From the NCBI GenBank assembly GCA_946122785.1, contig CAMGYJ010000004.1:19304150-19368149 (forward strand): a stretch of DNA of 64,000 nucleotides. Direction: 5' to 3'. Below, in pieces: positions 12,039-22,370 of the stretch (the stretch's first letter is position 1; each line of letters starts with the position of its first letter). A program made the translations under genes and the position numbers. The notes below the pieces were generated by a model. It was given only the letters and a program-made list of their open reading frames with translations, searched no databases and was not told the DNA's origin. Origin of the DNA: Linum tenue. Its lineage: Eukaryota > Streptophyta > Magnoliopsida > Malpighiales > Linaceae.

Positions 12039-14233
12039 GTCCTCACTTTTGTCGAGAATCACGAAATCGGTCGGATAGCAAAACTTTCCCACTCTCACCA
12101 TCATGTCCTCCACTATACCTCTCGAGCTAATGACCGAACGGTCGGCTAAGGTGATGCTAAGCTTAGAGGTCTTAAGTTCACCTACTTCTAACTTTTTGAA
12201 AAGCTTGTAGGGCATCACATTCACACTAGCTCCTAGGTCCGCCAAGGCATTGTCTATATGGTGATCACCAATATCAAGAGGGATAGTAATGCTACCTGGG
12301 TCGGACCGCTTTTTGGGCAAGTGGTCGGGGAGGAAAGCCGAGCACTCCTCGCCAAGCGTCGCGTTGGCGAGGCCTTCAAGCCTTAGCTTCTTGATGAGGA
12401 ATCCTTTGAGGTACTTGGCATATCTTGGCATTTGCGCCATGGCTTCGAGGAATGGGACGTTGAGGTGGAGGTTGCGTAGCATTTCCATGAACCCTCCACA
12501 CTCCCTGTCCAACCTCTCCTTGTACATCCTTGTGGGATAAGAAAGAGGTGGCACATATCCATCCTCCGGCAATGCCTTGCTTGCCGCCTTCCTCTCGTTC
12601 CTCGAGGGCTTCTTCTCTCTTCTTTTTGGGGTGGTCTCTTCCTTCTCTATTTCTTCTCCCGTGGCGACCTCCGGAACCACCTTCACACTCCTCACTTGAA
12701 GTGCATTCACCCCGGCTTGATCCTTGGGGTTCACCACGGTTTGGGAAGGTAAAGCTCCCTTGGGTCTCTCGGTGAGGATACCGGCAAGGTTGCCGATTTG
12801 CACCTCCAAGCTTTGAAGACTCGCTTGATGGCTTTGGAGACCCACCTCAACCGAGGTAAACATGGTAGTCGCCACATCCATAAATTGCTCAATCTTCTTG
12901 AACTTTTGGCTACTCGTAATCACAAAGGTGTTCACTAGGTCCTCAAGCTTGAATAACTTGTCGGTTTGATGTTGTTGTTGAAAGCCTAGGGCACCTTGTG
13001 GTTCGTACGGTTGTTGAAAGTTTGAACCTCGGAGTTGGGGCATTTGTTGGATGAAGGTTGGCCGAGGTTGGAAGGTCCCCGTGGGGCCTTGGAAACCCGG
13101 GGGCCTTGGATTAGCCGGTGATGCCCAAACAAAGTTGGGGTGGTTCCTCCCTCCGGGGTTATAAGTATTGCTATACGGGTTGTTGATCCTAGCATTTGCC
13201 ACAAAGTTGACTTGCTTCACCGGAGTGGTTGCCTCCTTCATTGCTTGGAACTCTGCTATCTCGTGGCTAGTACTCGAGCACCAGTCGCACGACATTACCG
13301 CCCATTTTCCTTGCCTTTTATCTTCAAGCATAACCTCAAGCAACTTATCCAACTTTGCCTCAAGCGGAGCACTCGCTCTCACGCTTCTCACTCCCCTTTC
13401 ATTGCTTCTTCTTCCACTTCGAGTCAACCCCCAATCATACCCCCTAAGGGCGATGTCTTCTAAGATCTCGGTAATTTGTGGTGGAGCCATATTCATCAAC
13501 TTCCCCTGACATAAGGAGTCGATGAGGATTTTATCTTCTTGCATTAGGCCTCCGTAGAAGGTTTCAATCCAAAATTGTTCCTCAAACCCGTGGTGGGGGC
13601 ACTGAAGAAAGTAATCGGAGTACCTCTCCCAAGCATCCCTCAAGGTTTCGTCCTCTTCTTGCTCGAAATGTGTAATCTTCTTTCTCCACTCCGCCGTCTT
13701 CGAAGGCGGGCAATAACGAGCCATAAAATTGTTGAGGAGGTCGTCCCATGAGGTGATGGATCGAGGTTGGCGGTTGTTTAGCCACCTAAGTGCCTTCCCC
13801 GAGAGTGAGTATGGAAAAAGCCTTAGTTGCAAAGCCTCGGCCGGCACACCATTAATCTTCAAGCTCCCCGCAAGCTCCAAGAATCTCTGCACGTGCTCTC
13901 TTGGTGACTCATTCTCATGGCCATGGAAGAGAGCATTGCTTTGTATCATAGTCACCAGAGTCGGCTTGATCTCGAAATTGTTTTCCGCCACCCGAGGATG
14001 TAGGATCGGCGATTGAATGTCCGCCGGCCTTGGGGCCATGTAGTAACCCATCGTCCTCAGGGCTCTTTCTTCTCCCGCCTCCTCATTCATATGGCGGGCT
14101 TGAGCGGCTCCATCTTGCCTTTGGTTCAAGGCCATTTCCTCTTCAATGACGGGCTCAACTTCCACTTCTTCACTTACTTCTCCACTAACACCGGGACCCG
14201 ATTGTTGTCCCCCTCTTTCACTTCTTCTCCTTG
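12039..14233 (-). pseudogene. Main part of gypsy gag-protease (gag core plus first half of protease)
   Basis: The open frame runs through the gag core (FHGHENESPREHVQRFLELA, LRLFPYSLSGKALRWL, ITSWDDLLNNFMARYCPPSK, ETFYGGL), a Gln/Pro-rich linker, a basic stretch (KRREKKPSRNERKAASK) and the retropepsin motif ALADLGASVNVMPYKLFKKL. The catalytic Asp is the D of DLGAS. It is cut at the right by the CACTA element and at the left by the hAT element. The frame is open up to the CACTA junction, so the GTG at 14165 is not the true start; the ATG lies at 22885. With both insertions removed, the three segments are in phase and total 817 codons plus the stop. Confidence 0.9.
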
Positions 14234-14239
14234 CACTAC

Positions 14240-14960
14240 AAAAAAGGCAGGCAGTTGTGACGAAAACTTACTGACGACTCAGAAATTGCATCGAAAAAGA
14301 TCCTTAATTCCGACGACCAACAATTTTCGTCAATAATAATTTCATTATTACTGACAGATGTGAATTTTTGTCAATAATTGTATTTTTTCGTCAGTAAAAT
14401 GTATTTTGGACCGGTTTCAATTTCCCCCACTCAATATTTTTGACGATTTCATTTTTCGCGATAGAAATAATCATCATTACTGACCAATACAAAAATGTCA
14501 TCAGAAAAAAATAATTATTATTGACGACAAAATATCTTTCGTAAAAAAATATTAGTAATTTTGACAAAATAAAATAATTCATCAATACTGATTGGTTAGA
14601 AAAAAACATTTTTTATGCCATAAATAGTTCGTCAGTACTGTTTGGTCAGGAAAAAAATTTTGGACGCCATAAACATTTCGTCAGAAAAAACATTTTTTAC
14701 GCCATAAAAATTTCGTCAGTACTGTTTGGTTAGGAAAAAATCATTTTCGACGCCATAAACATTTCGTCAGCATTAAATGGTCAGAAAATTGTTTCTGACT
14801 CAATTAAAAGTTCGTAAGTACTATTATGGTCAGAATAAATCCTTTTTTACACCATACACAATTCTTCAGTACTGTTTGGTTGCAAAATTGAAACATTTCT
14901 TACAAAATTAATTACCGTAGACATTTTTTTCTTCAGAAGAAATTATTGGGAGGCAGTTAT
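14240..14960. repeat. CACTA left subterminal repeats
   Basis: There are repeated direct and inverted phrases of the type CGTCAGTACTGTTTGGTCAG (near 14630, 14717, and variants near 14580, 14770, 14865), spaced by runs of A and GACGCCATAAACATTTCGTC. Such subterminal arrays bind the CACTA regulatory protein in known elements. The right end (22370-22760) has related GACGA/CGTCAG phrases. Confidence 0.8.
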
Positions 14961-15139
14961 GAAAATCGAACAAGCATGACATTTTCTAGAAATGACATTG
15001 AATCGATAAAAAAACACATCTTCTTTAAGTAATTATAATGCACATTGTTATATAAAAAATAAAAATTAGGTAATATATATTCCGATCTACAAAGACCAAA
15101 TTAGTGCTAATTAATCTTCGAACCCTGCTCAAGTTTAGT

Positions 15140-16260
15140 TTATGAGATCCTCTCCCCTAGTTTGGAGTCAATTAGAATATTGTCTTCTTGATAGACTTTT
15201 TCTAGTGCTCCTTCTCCTTCCGTATTAGAAGGCATCACGAACAAATTTTTTGGTCGTATTTCAACCACAATTTCCCAATTTGGATCTCTCAAAGGCTGCA
15301 CATAATAAACTTGAATTGCTTGACTAGTTAGAACAAATGACTCATCTGTTCTAAGCCTTTGCGTTGTGTTGACGGTAATAGTGTAGTGACCAATCTTCTT
15401 GTAACCAACACCTTCACCAGCGGTGTCATACCACTCACACTGCTTCGACCATACGAACACCTCGAGTACTCAGCTGTTCCTTGGAGCTCTGTAATTTACG
15501 TTGCAAAATATCTTGGGTTAATATTTTCGTATGGTCTGAACTTTGACCAAAATAAACATCCTGGCCAATCTTTTCGATCTATAACATCCTGGCCCGAACC
15601 ATACACCAAAATAAACAATTTGGCAAATCTGACTTTTGACCGTTAACTTGGACGGTCAAACGCGTTGACTAAGCCATGTCACTGCCAAGTCAGCATAAAA
15701 TATTTAAAATAATTCACAATTTCCACACATTCCCTAATTTTAAATTATTATAAATTAAAAAAATCATCTAATTTTAATACCTTATTTAAACCAAAAATAA
15801 AAATGAAAAAAATTAAATATTTATCTGATCTTCTGACTTGGCAGTGACGTGGCGCGTTTGACCGTCTAAGTTAATGGTCAAACATCGGGTTTGGCCAAAT
15901 TGTTTATTTTGATGTATAGTTCGGGCCAGAATGTTATAGAGCGAAAAGATTGGTCAGGATGTTTATTTTGGTCAAAGTTCAGACCATACGAAAATATTAA
16001 CCCAAATATCTTTTATTAATAAATTTCTATAGTAACTATCCATTTGAATAAATAAAAAATATTATAGCATACAATAAATCAAAAAAATTAGTATATATAT
16101 ATGTACCTTGTAAAATCTTGCACCTAATCACTATTTTGTAGAACATAAGAAGTTGCCGCCTTCCACAAAGCATTATTGAAGTGTCTCATGTCGTCCTTTA
16201 CACCAATGACACGACTGACACCCGGAACAACTAATAACTCATGAGGTCGAGAAGATGAAG
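15140..16260 (-). pseudogene. CACTA transposase (TNP2-type) C-terminal fragment with DUF4216 domain
   Basis: The minus-strand frame 15460-15140 reads WSKQCEWYDTAGEGVGY, ESFVLTSQAIQVYYVQPLRD and NWEIVVEIRPKNLF, the DUF4216 signature (Cys-X-Trp-Tyr-Asp start, LASQA-QV-YV middle, W-VV end). The frame stops at 15140. An upstream piece near 16140-16250 reads RVIGVKDDMRHFNNALWKAA and YVLQN on the minus strand, likely the preceding exon. A MULE MITE (15515-16003) separates the two. The catalytic part is absent. Confidence 0.72.
15515..16003. mobile_element. MULE-type MITE, 489 bp, inside the CACTA transposase gene
   Basis: Terminal inverted repeats of roughly 180 bp begin GGGTTAATATTTTCGTATGG at both ends. 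The 9-bp duplication AAATATCTT occurs at 15506-15514 and 16004-16012, as expected of Mutator-like elements. The centre is A/T-rich. No coding capacity is seen. Confidence 0.92.
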
Positions 16261-17280
16261 AAGATTAATCTTCATTTCTCTTCGACCAATTGAAAGTTGT
16301 TTCTGATCGAGTCAAGTAATGCAAGCAAAATGTGACGCATTCAACGACCTGACCAATATTGCATTCGGTCCCATTTGGTCAGGTCCAAATATAAAATATG
16401 TTCATTTTTCTTTAGTAAGTATAAAATTTATTAGACCAAGGACCAAATCGCATTATATTCGGTTATGTATGGTCCGATCCAAACATCAATTTGGTCTGAT
16501 CTAAACATCAAATTATATCTGATACGGACCATCGAACGTTCTTATATTATAATCTTTCGTAGAATAGAAGCATATCATATATAGTAGTTTTCATCCTAAA
16601 AAATAAAATATAGGAAAAAGTGTAAGAGTTGTTTAATAATAACGATTACTCATTTTTTTATACAAAAGAAAAAGTTGTGTCATATATATAAGAAAAGATA
16701 AATCTTTGAATATTTAATAAAATTATCATTCGAAAGAGGGATTGGGAGAGATCCTCTTTTATTTCGAATGCCGTAGGAGGAGAGTGAGAGTTAGAGAGTG
16801 GAAAAAAAATTCTAGGTTAAAATACCCATTAGTTCTAGAATCATCCGGCCAAGGGCCCGGATACAATAACAACACCCTTGGTGTTGTTATCGTAACAACT
16901 GGGATAAAAAGGGTAAACTACAAAAATATAACAAATTAAAATTAATAAATAAATTTGCAATCCCCAGCTTCCCTATCTCCGTCTCTCGATCTCCTTCTCC
17001 TCCCATATCCCCGTCGGCTGCTTCTCTCCCGTACTCTCTCCTCCGCCACCGACAAGATCGGCTCCGACGGTAGCATGGATCCCATAAGCCATTCAATCTG
17101 CTTTTAGGCCTCCACCGTCATATCATCTCAAATCTCCTAGCCTCCCTCCTCCACCTTCTTGAAGCCACTAATGGAGATTTTGGCGACAGAGCAAGATCTG
17201 AAATTTTAGATCGGAGTCACGATGCGATTGAAGCAACGTGGATTCAGCATCGTTCAGCTTGCATTGAGGCCTGCAGTTAA

Positions 17281-17462
17281 GGGGTGAGGAAGAGGCCGTG
17301 GGGGAAGTACGCGGCAGAGATCAGGGACTCCACGAGGAACGACGACCGGGTGTGACTGAGCACGTTCGACAACGCCGAGGAAGCCGTCCTGGTATTCGCC
17401 CTGTGCTGGAGCATGGCGGTGCTCAATTTCCCGCCGCCAGATCTGAGGCGAATCGCCAGCGG
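17281..17462 (+). pseudogene. Captured AP2/ERF DNA-binding domain fragment
   Basis: The plus-strand frame reads GVRKRPWGKYAAEIRDSTRN, then a TGA at the position of the conserved Trp (VW-L-TF), then STFDNAEEAVLVFA and WSMAVLNFPPPDLRRI. This is an ERF-type AP2 domain (RPWGKYAAEIRD is characteristic), with a stop codon and a small deletion where YDQAAF-MRG is usual. The flanking text up to 17830 stays open in one frame, but I do not recognise it. It lies inside Pack-MULE-like element 1. Confidence 0.82.
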
Positions 17463-17884
17463 TCTACGTGCGGCCGCCGACCAAGCAGTTGGTGAAAATC
17501 GGGTCCCGCAATTCGCCAAACAGGCAATGGACCTTCAGTCTCTCCGATGTCGTTCCCTTTTTGCATCTGGGCTTCACGAACCGGTCGAAATCGGTGGAAA
17601 ATCCTTAGATCTCCGCCACCGCGGCCGCTGCTCAGTGAAAGAAGAAGAAGAATGCGTCGCTTTTACTCCCCAACTTAAACACCTCTTCCAGTCTTCCACT
17701 TTTGTCCTCTTTCTCCCTCCCCTATTCCCTCGCTCTTTCCTATATGATCAAATTGCACCTTTGGTGCTCGAATTCCATACCTATTATCAAACTCATCCCT
17801 CAAATGTCAATTTGTTGGGACATTATGTCCTGTAAATAATATTTGTCCTGTAAATAATAATTCCATTCATCTAGTAGGAACGTC

Positions 17885-18500
17885 GGATAGAATAACAAAC
17901 CTCACAAAACATACCACAATTATCTCGAAAGCATACTAGAAACCTCCTAATGCATACTATAAATTGTCTAAAACATACCAGAAACACGGTAAAATAAACC
18001 AGAAATATTTCTAAAGCACACCAGAAACCCCCTAATACAAACCATAAACACGGTAAAACAAACCAAAAACGTCCTAATGTACACCACAAATATATCAAAA
18101 CAAACCAGAAACCTCGCAAACCAAACCACAAAAGTTTCGAAAGCACACCAGAAATTTCGTAATGCAAACCAGAAACCTCCTAATGCATACCACAAATCTC
18201 CTAAAACAAACCACAAACCTCACAAAGCAAACCACAACATTTGCGAAAGCACACCTGAAACCTCCTAATGCAAACCACAAACACGTTAACGCAAACCAAA
18301 AAAGCAAACCATAAACGTCCTAATGCAAACCACAAATATATTAAAACAAACCAGAAACCTCACAATGCAAACCACAAAGTTTTTGAAAACAAACCAGAAA
18401 CTTCTCAATGCAAACCATAAACACAATAAAACAAACCATAAAAGGCATAAAAAAATATGAGAAACCAAACCATAAATCTCACAATGCAGACCATAACATC
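17885..18500. repeat. Subterminal minisatellite of Pack-MULE-like element 1
   Basis: Roughly 15-30-bp variable units of the kind CAAACCAGAAACCTCCTAAT and GCAAACCACAAA are repeated some twenty times. The array lacks stops in several minus-strand frames and would read as VCFRRFVVCIRRFLVCF-like peptides. This is a repeat artefact, not a known protein. The mirror copy is at 19440-20130. Confidence 0.85.
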
Positions 18501-18599
18501 CGGTGGTCGTTGACCGTTGACCGGTCAACGAAGACCGTTGACCGTTGACCAGTCAACGAAGACCGTTGACCGGTCAACGAAGTTCGTTGACCGAACTCC

Positions 18600-18790
18600 G
18601 GTGACCGTCAGTGAGCAGATTCCGACGCCGATAGGCATATTCCGGCCCCGGTGACTAGATTCCGACGCCGGTAAGCATATTCCGACGCCGGTAAGCATAT
18701 TCCGGCCACAAAATAGCATATTCCGGGGACAAAAAGTATATTCCGGTGACCGGCGACCATTTTCCGGCGACCGGTGGCAGAATTCCGACG
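18600..18790. repeat. CCGACGCCGGTAAGCATATT short tandem repeats in element 1
   Basis: Units of about 20 bp (ATTCCGACGCCGGTAAGCAT and variants) are repeated about eight times; the mirror set lies at 19240-19385 in element 2. A GTTGACCGGTCAACGAAG set precedes them at 18500-18600. Confidence 0.8.
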
Positions 18791-19439
18791 ACCAAATTTT
18801 TGGACAGAAAATAAAAAAAATATTTTTTTATTTTTTTATTTTTTTATTTAAATAGATTTTTCATAATGACAATTATACCCCTGCTTTGATTTTACACTAG
18901 GTCAACTCATTTAATAAAAAGTCATTACAATCCTAGCTTCCTATTGGTTGGGGACTAGTGTTGTTATAATAACAACACAATGGGTGTTGTTACAATAACC
19001 GGTCCCTCCGGCCAATTGCAAACGTTAACATTTAAGGGACTAGATAATATAACAACACTCCTTTTGTTGTTATTGTAACAACACTAGTCTCCAACCAATA
19101 GGAAGCTAGGGTTGTGATGACTTTTTATTAGTTGAGTTGACCTAGTGTAAAATCAAAGCAGGGGTATAATTGTCATTATAAAAAAATAAAAAAAAATAAA
19201 AAATATTTTTTATTTTTTATTTTTTGCCAAAAATTTTGGTCGCCGGAATATGCTATTTGTGGCCGGAATATGCTTACCGGCGTCGGAATATGCTTACCGG
19301 CGTCGGAATATTCTTACCGGCGTCGGAATCTAGTCATCGGGGCCGGAATATGCCTATCGGCGTCGGAATCTGCTCACTGACGGTCACCGGAGTTCGGTCA
19401 ACGAACTTCGTTGACCGGTCAACGATCACCGGATGTTAT

Positions 19440-20130
19440 GGTTAGCATTGTGAGATTTATGGTTTGGTTTCTCACATTTTTGTATGCCTTTTGTGGTTTG
19501 TTTTATCGTGTTTGTGGTTTGTATTGAGAAGTTTCTGGTTTGCTTTATCGTGTTTGTGGTTTGCATTGAGAAGTTTCTGGTTTGCTTTCAAAAATTTTGT
19601 GGTTTGCATTGTGAGGTTTCTGGTTTGTTTTAATATATTTGTGGTTTTCATTAGAAGGTTTCTGGTTTGTTTTTTTGTGGTTTGATTTACTATGTATGTT
19701 ATTTGCATTAGGAGGTTTCTGGTGTGCTTTCGCAAATGTTGTGGTTTGCTTTGTGAGGTTTGTGGTTTGTTTTAGGAGATTTGCGGTATGCATTAGGAGG
19801 TTTCTGGTTTGTTTTTGTGGTTTGCTTTAGCGTGTTTGTGGTTTGCATTATGAGGTTTCTGGTGTGTGTTTTGAAAATTCCGTGGTTTGCTTTGTGAGGT
19901 TTCTGGTTTGTTTTAGAGCATCTGCGGTCTGGTTTACGAGGTTTCTGGTATGCTTTATGTGGTTTGTTTTATTGCGTTTGTGGTTTGCATTAGGAGGTTT
20001 CTGATGTGTTTTAGAAATATTTGTGGTCTACTTTGTGATGTTTCTGGTCTGCTTCTGGAAATTTATTATGGTGTGCTTTAGAAACACATTTGTGGTGTTT
20101 CATGCTTGCTTAACCAGATTTGTGGTAATG
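19440..20130. repeat. Subterminal minisatellite of Pack-MULE-like element 2
   Basis: This is the plus-strand mirror of 17885-18500, with units such as TGTGGTTTGCATTAGGAGGT and TTCTGGTTTGTTTT. Together the two arrays and the adjacent CCGG and A/T tracts form an inverted repeat of about 1.1 kb per arm around 19020. Confidence 0.85.
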
Positions 20131-20284
20131 TATTATCATCTCACTATACTTATCACCAACAAATACGTTCAAAATCATCATCATCCCAAGCCTAAAGCAA
20201 CAATTAATACATATAAACAGGGTTGCCATTGTTAATCTCATCATAATCTCCATCATTATTGCTGCTATTGGATGATGATGATCG

Positions 20285-20690
20285 CAAAAGGTGAGATTTG
20301 AGCTTGTTGACATCTGAGAAATTGAACCGGCTTGAGGAAGAACTCTTGAGCTCCTTCTTCTAGCTAGGCACCTGTTGATTATGGAGGGTACATTCTCTGA
20401 AGACATGATCACAACTGGAATGTCCTTGAAAGACTCGGATTCCTTGATTCTTCTAACGAGCTCATAGCCGCTCATTCCAGGCATACAGTAATCAGTAATG
20501 ATAAAACTAATTCCAGGCATAAAACTAATGTCATCGTTGGCAGCAGAAGCAGGGCTGAATTAGAGGAATCATCAGTCTCGTCCCCATCTTCACTACTGTG
20601 GTGGTTGTTGTTGTTGTGCAGGCCAAGAAACTCCAGTGCCTTGCTCCGAGAATCAACTGCTGTCACTACCAAACTACTGTCGTGGATTCG
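20285..20690 (-). pseudogene. Captured type-A response regulator receiver-domain fragment
   Basis: Read on the minus strand: [17 protein letters not shown], a low-complexity loop, then [40 protein letters not shown] and INRCL. After a 1-base shift it continues [20 protein letters not shown]. The phospho-acceptor Asp (ITDY) and the Lys (LKP) are present; the N-terminal DDS motif is not recognisable. Cytokinin type-A ARRs have exactly this order. The frameshifts and the loss of both ends make it a fragment inside Pack-MULE-like element 2. Confidence 0.85.
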
Positions 20691-20754
20691 AACGCAACGG
20701 ACCACCTCCGCTGTGGTTCAGCACCCGATTTCCGACTCCAACGACCAGAGCCGT

Positions 20755-21018
20755 TTCGGCAAATTCACCACGTCCGAATTCTACGCCAAGCACGGCGTCT
20801 CCCACCACTCCGAGCACCAAACCAACTCCCGCGGCTTCAAGCTCTTCACCCAGTGGTGGTCCTCGCTCCCTCCCGCCGACAAAATCGGATTCATCGTCGT
20901 CGTCCACGGCTTCACCGGCGAGTCCAGCTGGTTCCTCCAGCTCACCTCCATCCTCTTCGCCAAACACAGCTTCCTCGTCTGCGCCATCGACCACCAGGGC
21001 CACGACTTCTCCGACGCC
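20755..21018 (+). pseudogene. Captured alpha/beta hydrolase (monoacylglycerol-lipase-like) fragment
   Basis: The frame reads [55 protein letters not shown] and [17 protein letters not shown]. The HGFTGES oxyanion region and the DHQGH strand-loop are typical of plant MAGL/caffeoyl-shikimate-esterase-like proteins. The nucleophile GxSxG part is absent. It joins in frame to a kinase fragment at 21025. No ATG lies upstream in this frame inside the element. Confidence 0.82.
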
Positions 21019-21024
21019 CTCATC

Positions 21025-21120
21025 CACGTCGCCGATTTCGGACTCGCCAAGGTCCTGCAAGAAGCCGGCGCTTCCGAGTGCATGTCGTCCGTCGCCGGCT
21101 CCTACGGCTACATCGAACGG
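21025..21120 (+). pseudogene. Captured LRR receptor-kinase activation-loop fragment
   Basis: [20 protein letters not shown] and [11 protein letters not shown] contain the DFG motif and the AGSYGYI activation-loop end typical of CLV1/HAESA-type LRR kinases. The usual APEY continuation is replaced by Pack-MULE terminal sequence. It is fused in frame to the hydrolase fragment. Confidence 0.85.
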
Positions 21121-21295
21121 GAGGAGAAGCGGTCGCTGGGGAATGGTATCGGAGTAGATCGAGAGAGACAGGTAGGGATTGAAATTTTATTTATTAATTT
21201 TAATTTGTTATATTTGGTTAGTTTTACCTTTTTGTCCTTGTTGTTACGGTAACAACAAAATGGGTGTTGTTATCCTATCCGGACCCAACATTTAA

Positions 21296-22370
21296 TTAGT
21301 TAGCTGGTGCCTTTTATTTAGATTTTAAATAATAAGAAAAACCCTACTGCCACTCCATAAACTTCTTTTCTGCGGTATGACCTTTACTCTCCCATCTCCA
21401 TCTCTTTTCCATTGTGCCGCCGCTTTTCCCCCTCTTTGCTCCATTCATCTCGTCACTCTCTCAAGCAAGAGGCAAGAACAACCCAAGAATTCACCTTCAA
21501 GTCATCTAGTCCTTCCAAATGAGAATTCTCTTTGAGCCTCGTTCCATCTACTCCTAAAGACGACAATCCCAGATTTCTTCTTCTTTCTTTCGCCTCCACG
21601 ACCTCCATCGCCGACGATAAAGAACGCGGACGCGGATTTCAACCACGATCAATGTGAGATTTGGTTGCATGTGTGCTTCCTTTCTATTTTGTGGTTTCGA
21701 GTGAGATTATGACCCCCTTTTGCGTCTTTGGATTTGGTTTTACTAAGGAGTGAAGGGATCGTCGTGGCCCAAGGAACCAAGAGAGACAGAGGCCTACAGC
21801 TGCCCTGCTTTTTGAATCAAGGCCAGATCTAATCCTCAGATGTTTATGCTTGCCCTGTTCCTCAGCCTTCTCCCTTCCTAGTGATGCCGGTAAAGAGTCT
21901 GCTCGGCGATGGCTCCAGCAACAACAATGGAGGGATGGCGGTGTTGTTTCGGCTACAACAACATCACAGGTGGTGGAGAAGTTGTACTTGAAGCTGTAAT
22001 GGCCCAGTCACGAAATTGGCGACAAGTGTGTCAAACTGTATTTGGGGGTAAAACAGGCTGCGTGCCTGGTCGTTTTTTTAGATTGTCACAAATTTGGGCA
22101 TGTTATTTCGAGTCCGTCAATGAATCAATACTGTATAGAGTGAACAACGTATGTAGATGCGTAGTTTTTTTTAACTTTAATGTATACTTTGTTTTTCTGA
22201 CGGGATACCCATATCCATGTGGACAATAATTTTGTTTTATACATATTTTTAGTATTTTAATATATTTAAGTATATTTTAGTTTTGCAAACAAATTAAGGG
22301 TAATAAAAATACAACAATTTGTATACTAATATATATATAAATTTCTTTTTTAGTCATGATGAATTATAGT
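21296..22370. other. CACTA interior right of the Pack-MULEs, no recognised gene
   Basis: A C/T-rich stretch (21350-21650) and open frames such as 21909-22229 (MAPATTMEGWRCCFG...) are present. I recognise no domain. It could be the leader or first exon of the CACTA gene on the minus strand, or another captured fragment. Confidence 0.4.

Larger units (their letters stand above)
16853..19006. mobile_element. Pack-MULE-like element 1, carrying an AP2/ERF gene fragment
   Basis: The 9-bp duplication TCCGGCCAA is perfect (16844-16852 and 19007-19015). The ends read GGGCCCGGATACAATAACAA at the left and GGGACCGGTTATTGTAACAA on the minus strand at the right. Inside, left to right, are G/C-rich gene-derived sequence (16960-17830), a 600-bp minisatellite (17885-18500), GTTGACCG and ATTCCGACGCCGG repeats (18500-18790) and an A/T run. 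Element 2 has the same parts in mirror order. No transposase is present, so it depends on another MULE. Confidence 0.88.
19036..21286. mobile_element. Pack-MULE-like element 2, carrying three host gene fragments
   Basis: The 9-bp duplication AACATTTAA is perfect (19027-19035 and 21287-21295). The ends read GGGACTAGATAATATAACAA at the left and GGGTCCGGATAGGATAACAA on the minus strand at the right. The part order is the mirror image of element 1: A/T run, CCGG repeats, minisatellite, then gene fragments. The fragments are a type-A response regulator (minus strand), an alpha/beta hydrolase and an LRR receptor kinase loop (both plus strand, fused in one frame). No transposase is present. Confidence 0.9.

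Noticed and set aside
14163..14165. GTG at 14165 as the start of gag
   Set aside because: The frame stays open upstream to the CACTA junction and continues on the far side to an ATG at 22885, so 14165 is internal.
17885..18500. CRISPR-like appearance of the regularly spaced repeats
   Set aside because: The units are degenerate and variable in length, spacers are not unique, and the setting is a plant Pack-MULE; it is a minisatellite.
19016..19026. Single large MULE spanning 16853-21286
   Set aside because: Each half has its own perfect 9-bp target duplication, and the outermost flanks do not match each other.
20598..21182. Arg/His/Pro-rich frames overlapping the hydrolase and kinase fragments
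   Set aside because: They are off-frame readings of the G/C-rich captured exons.
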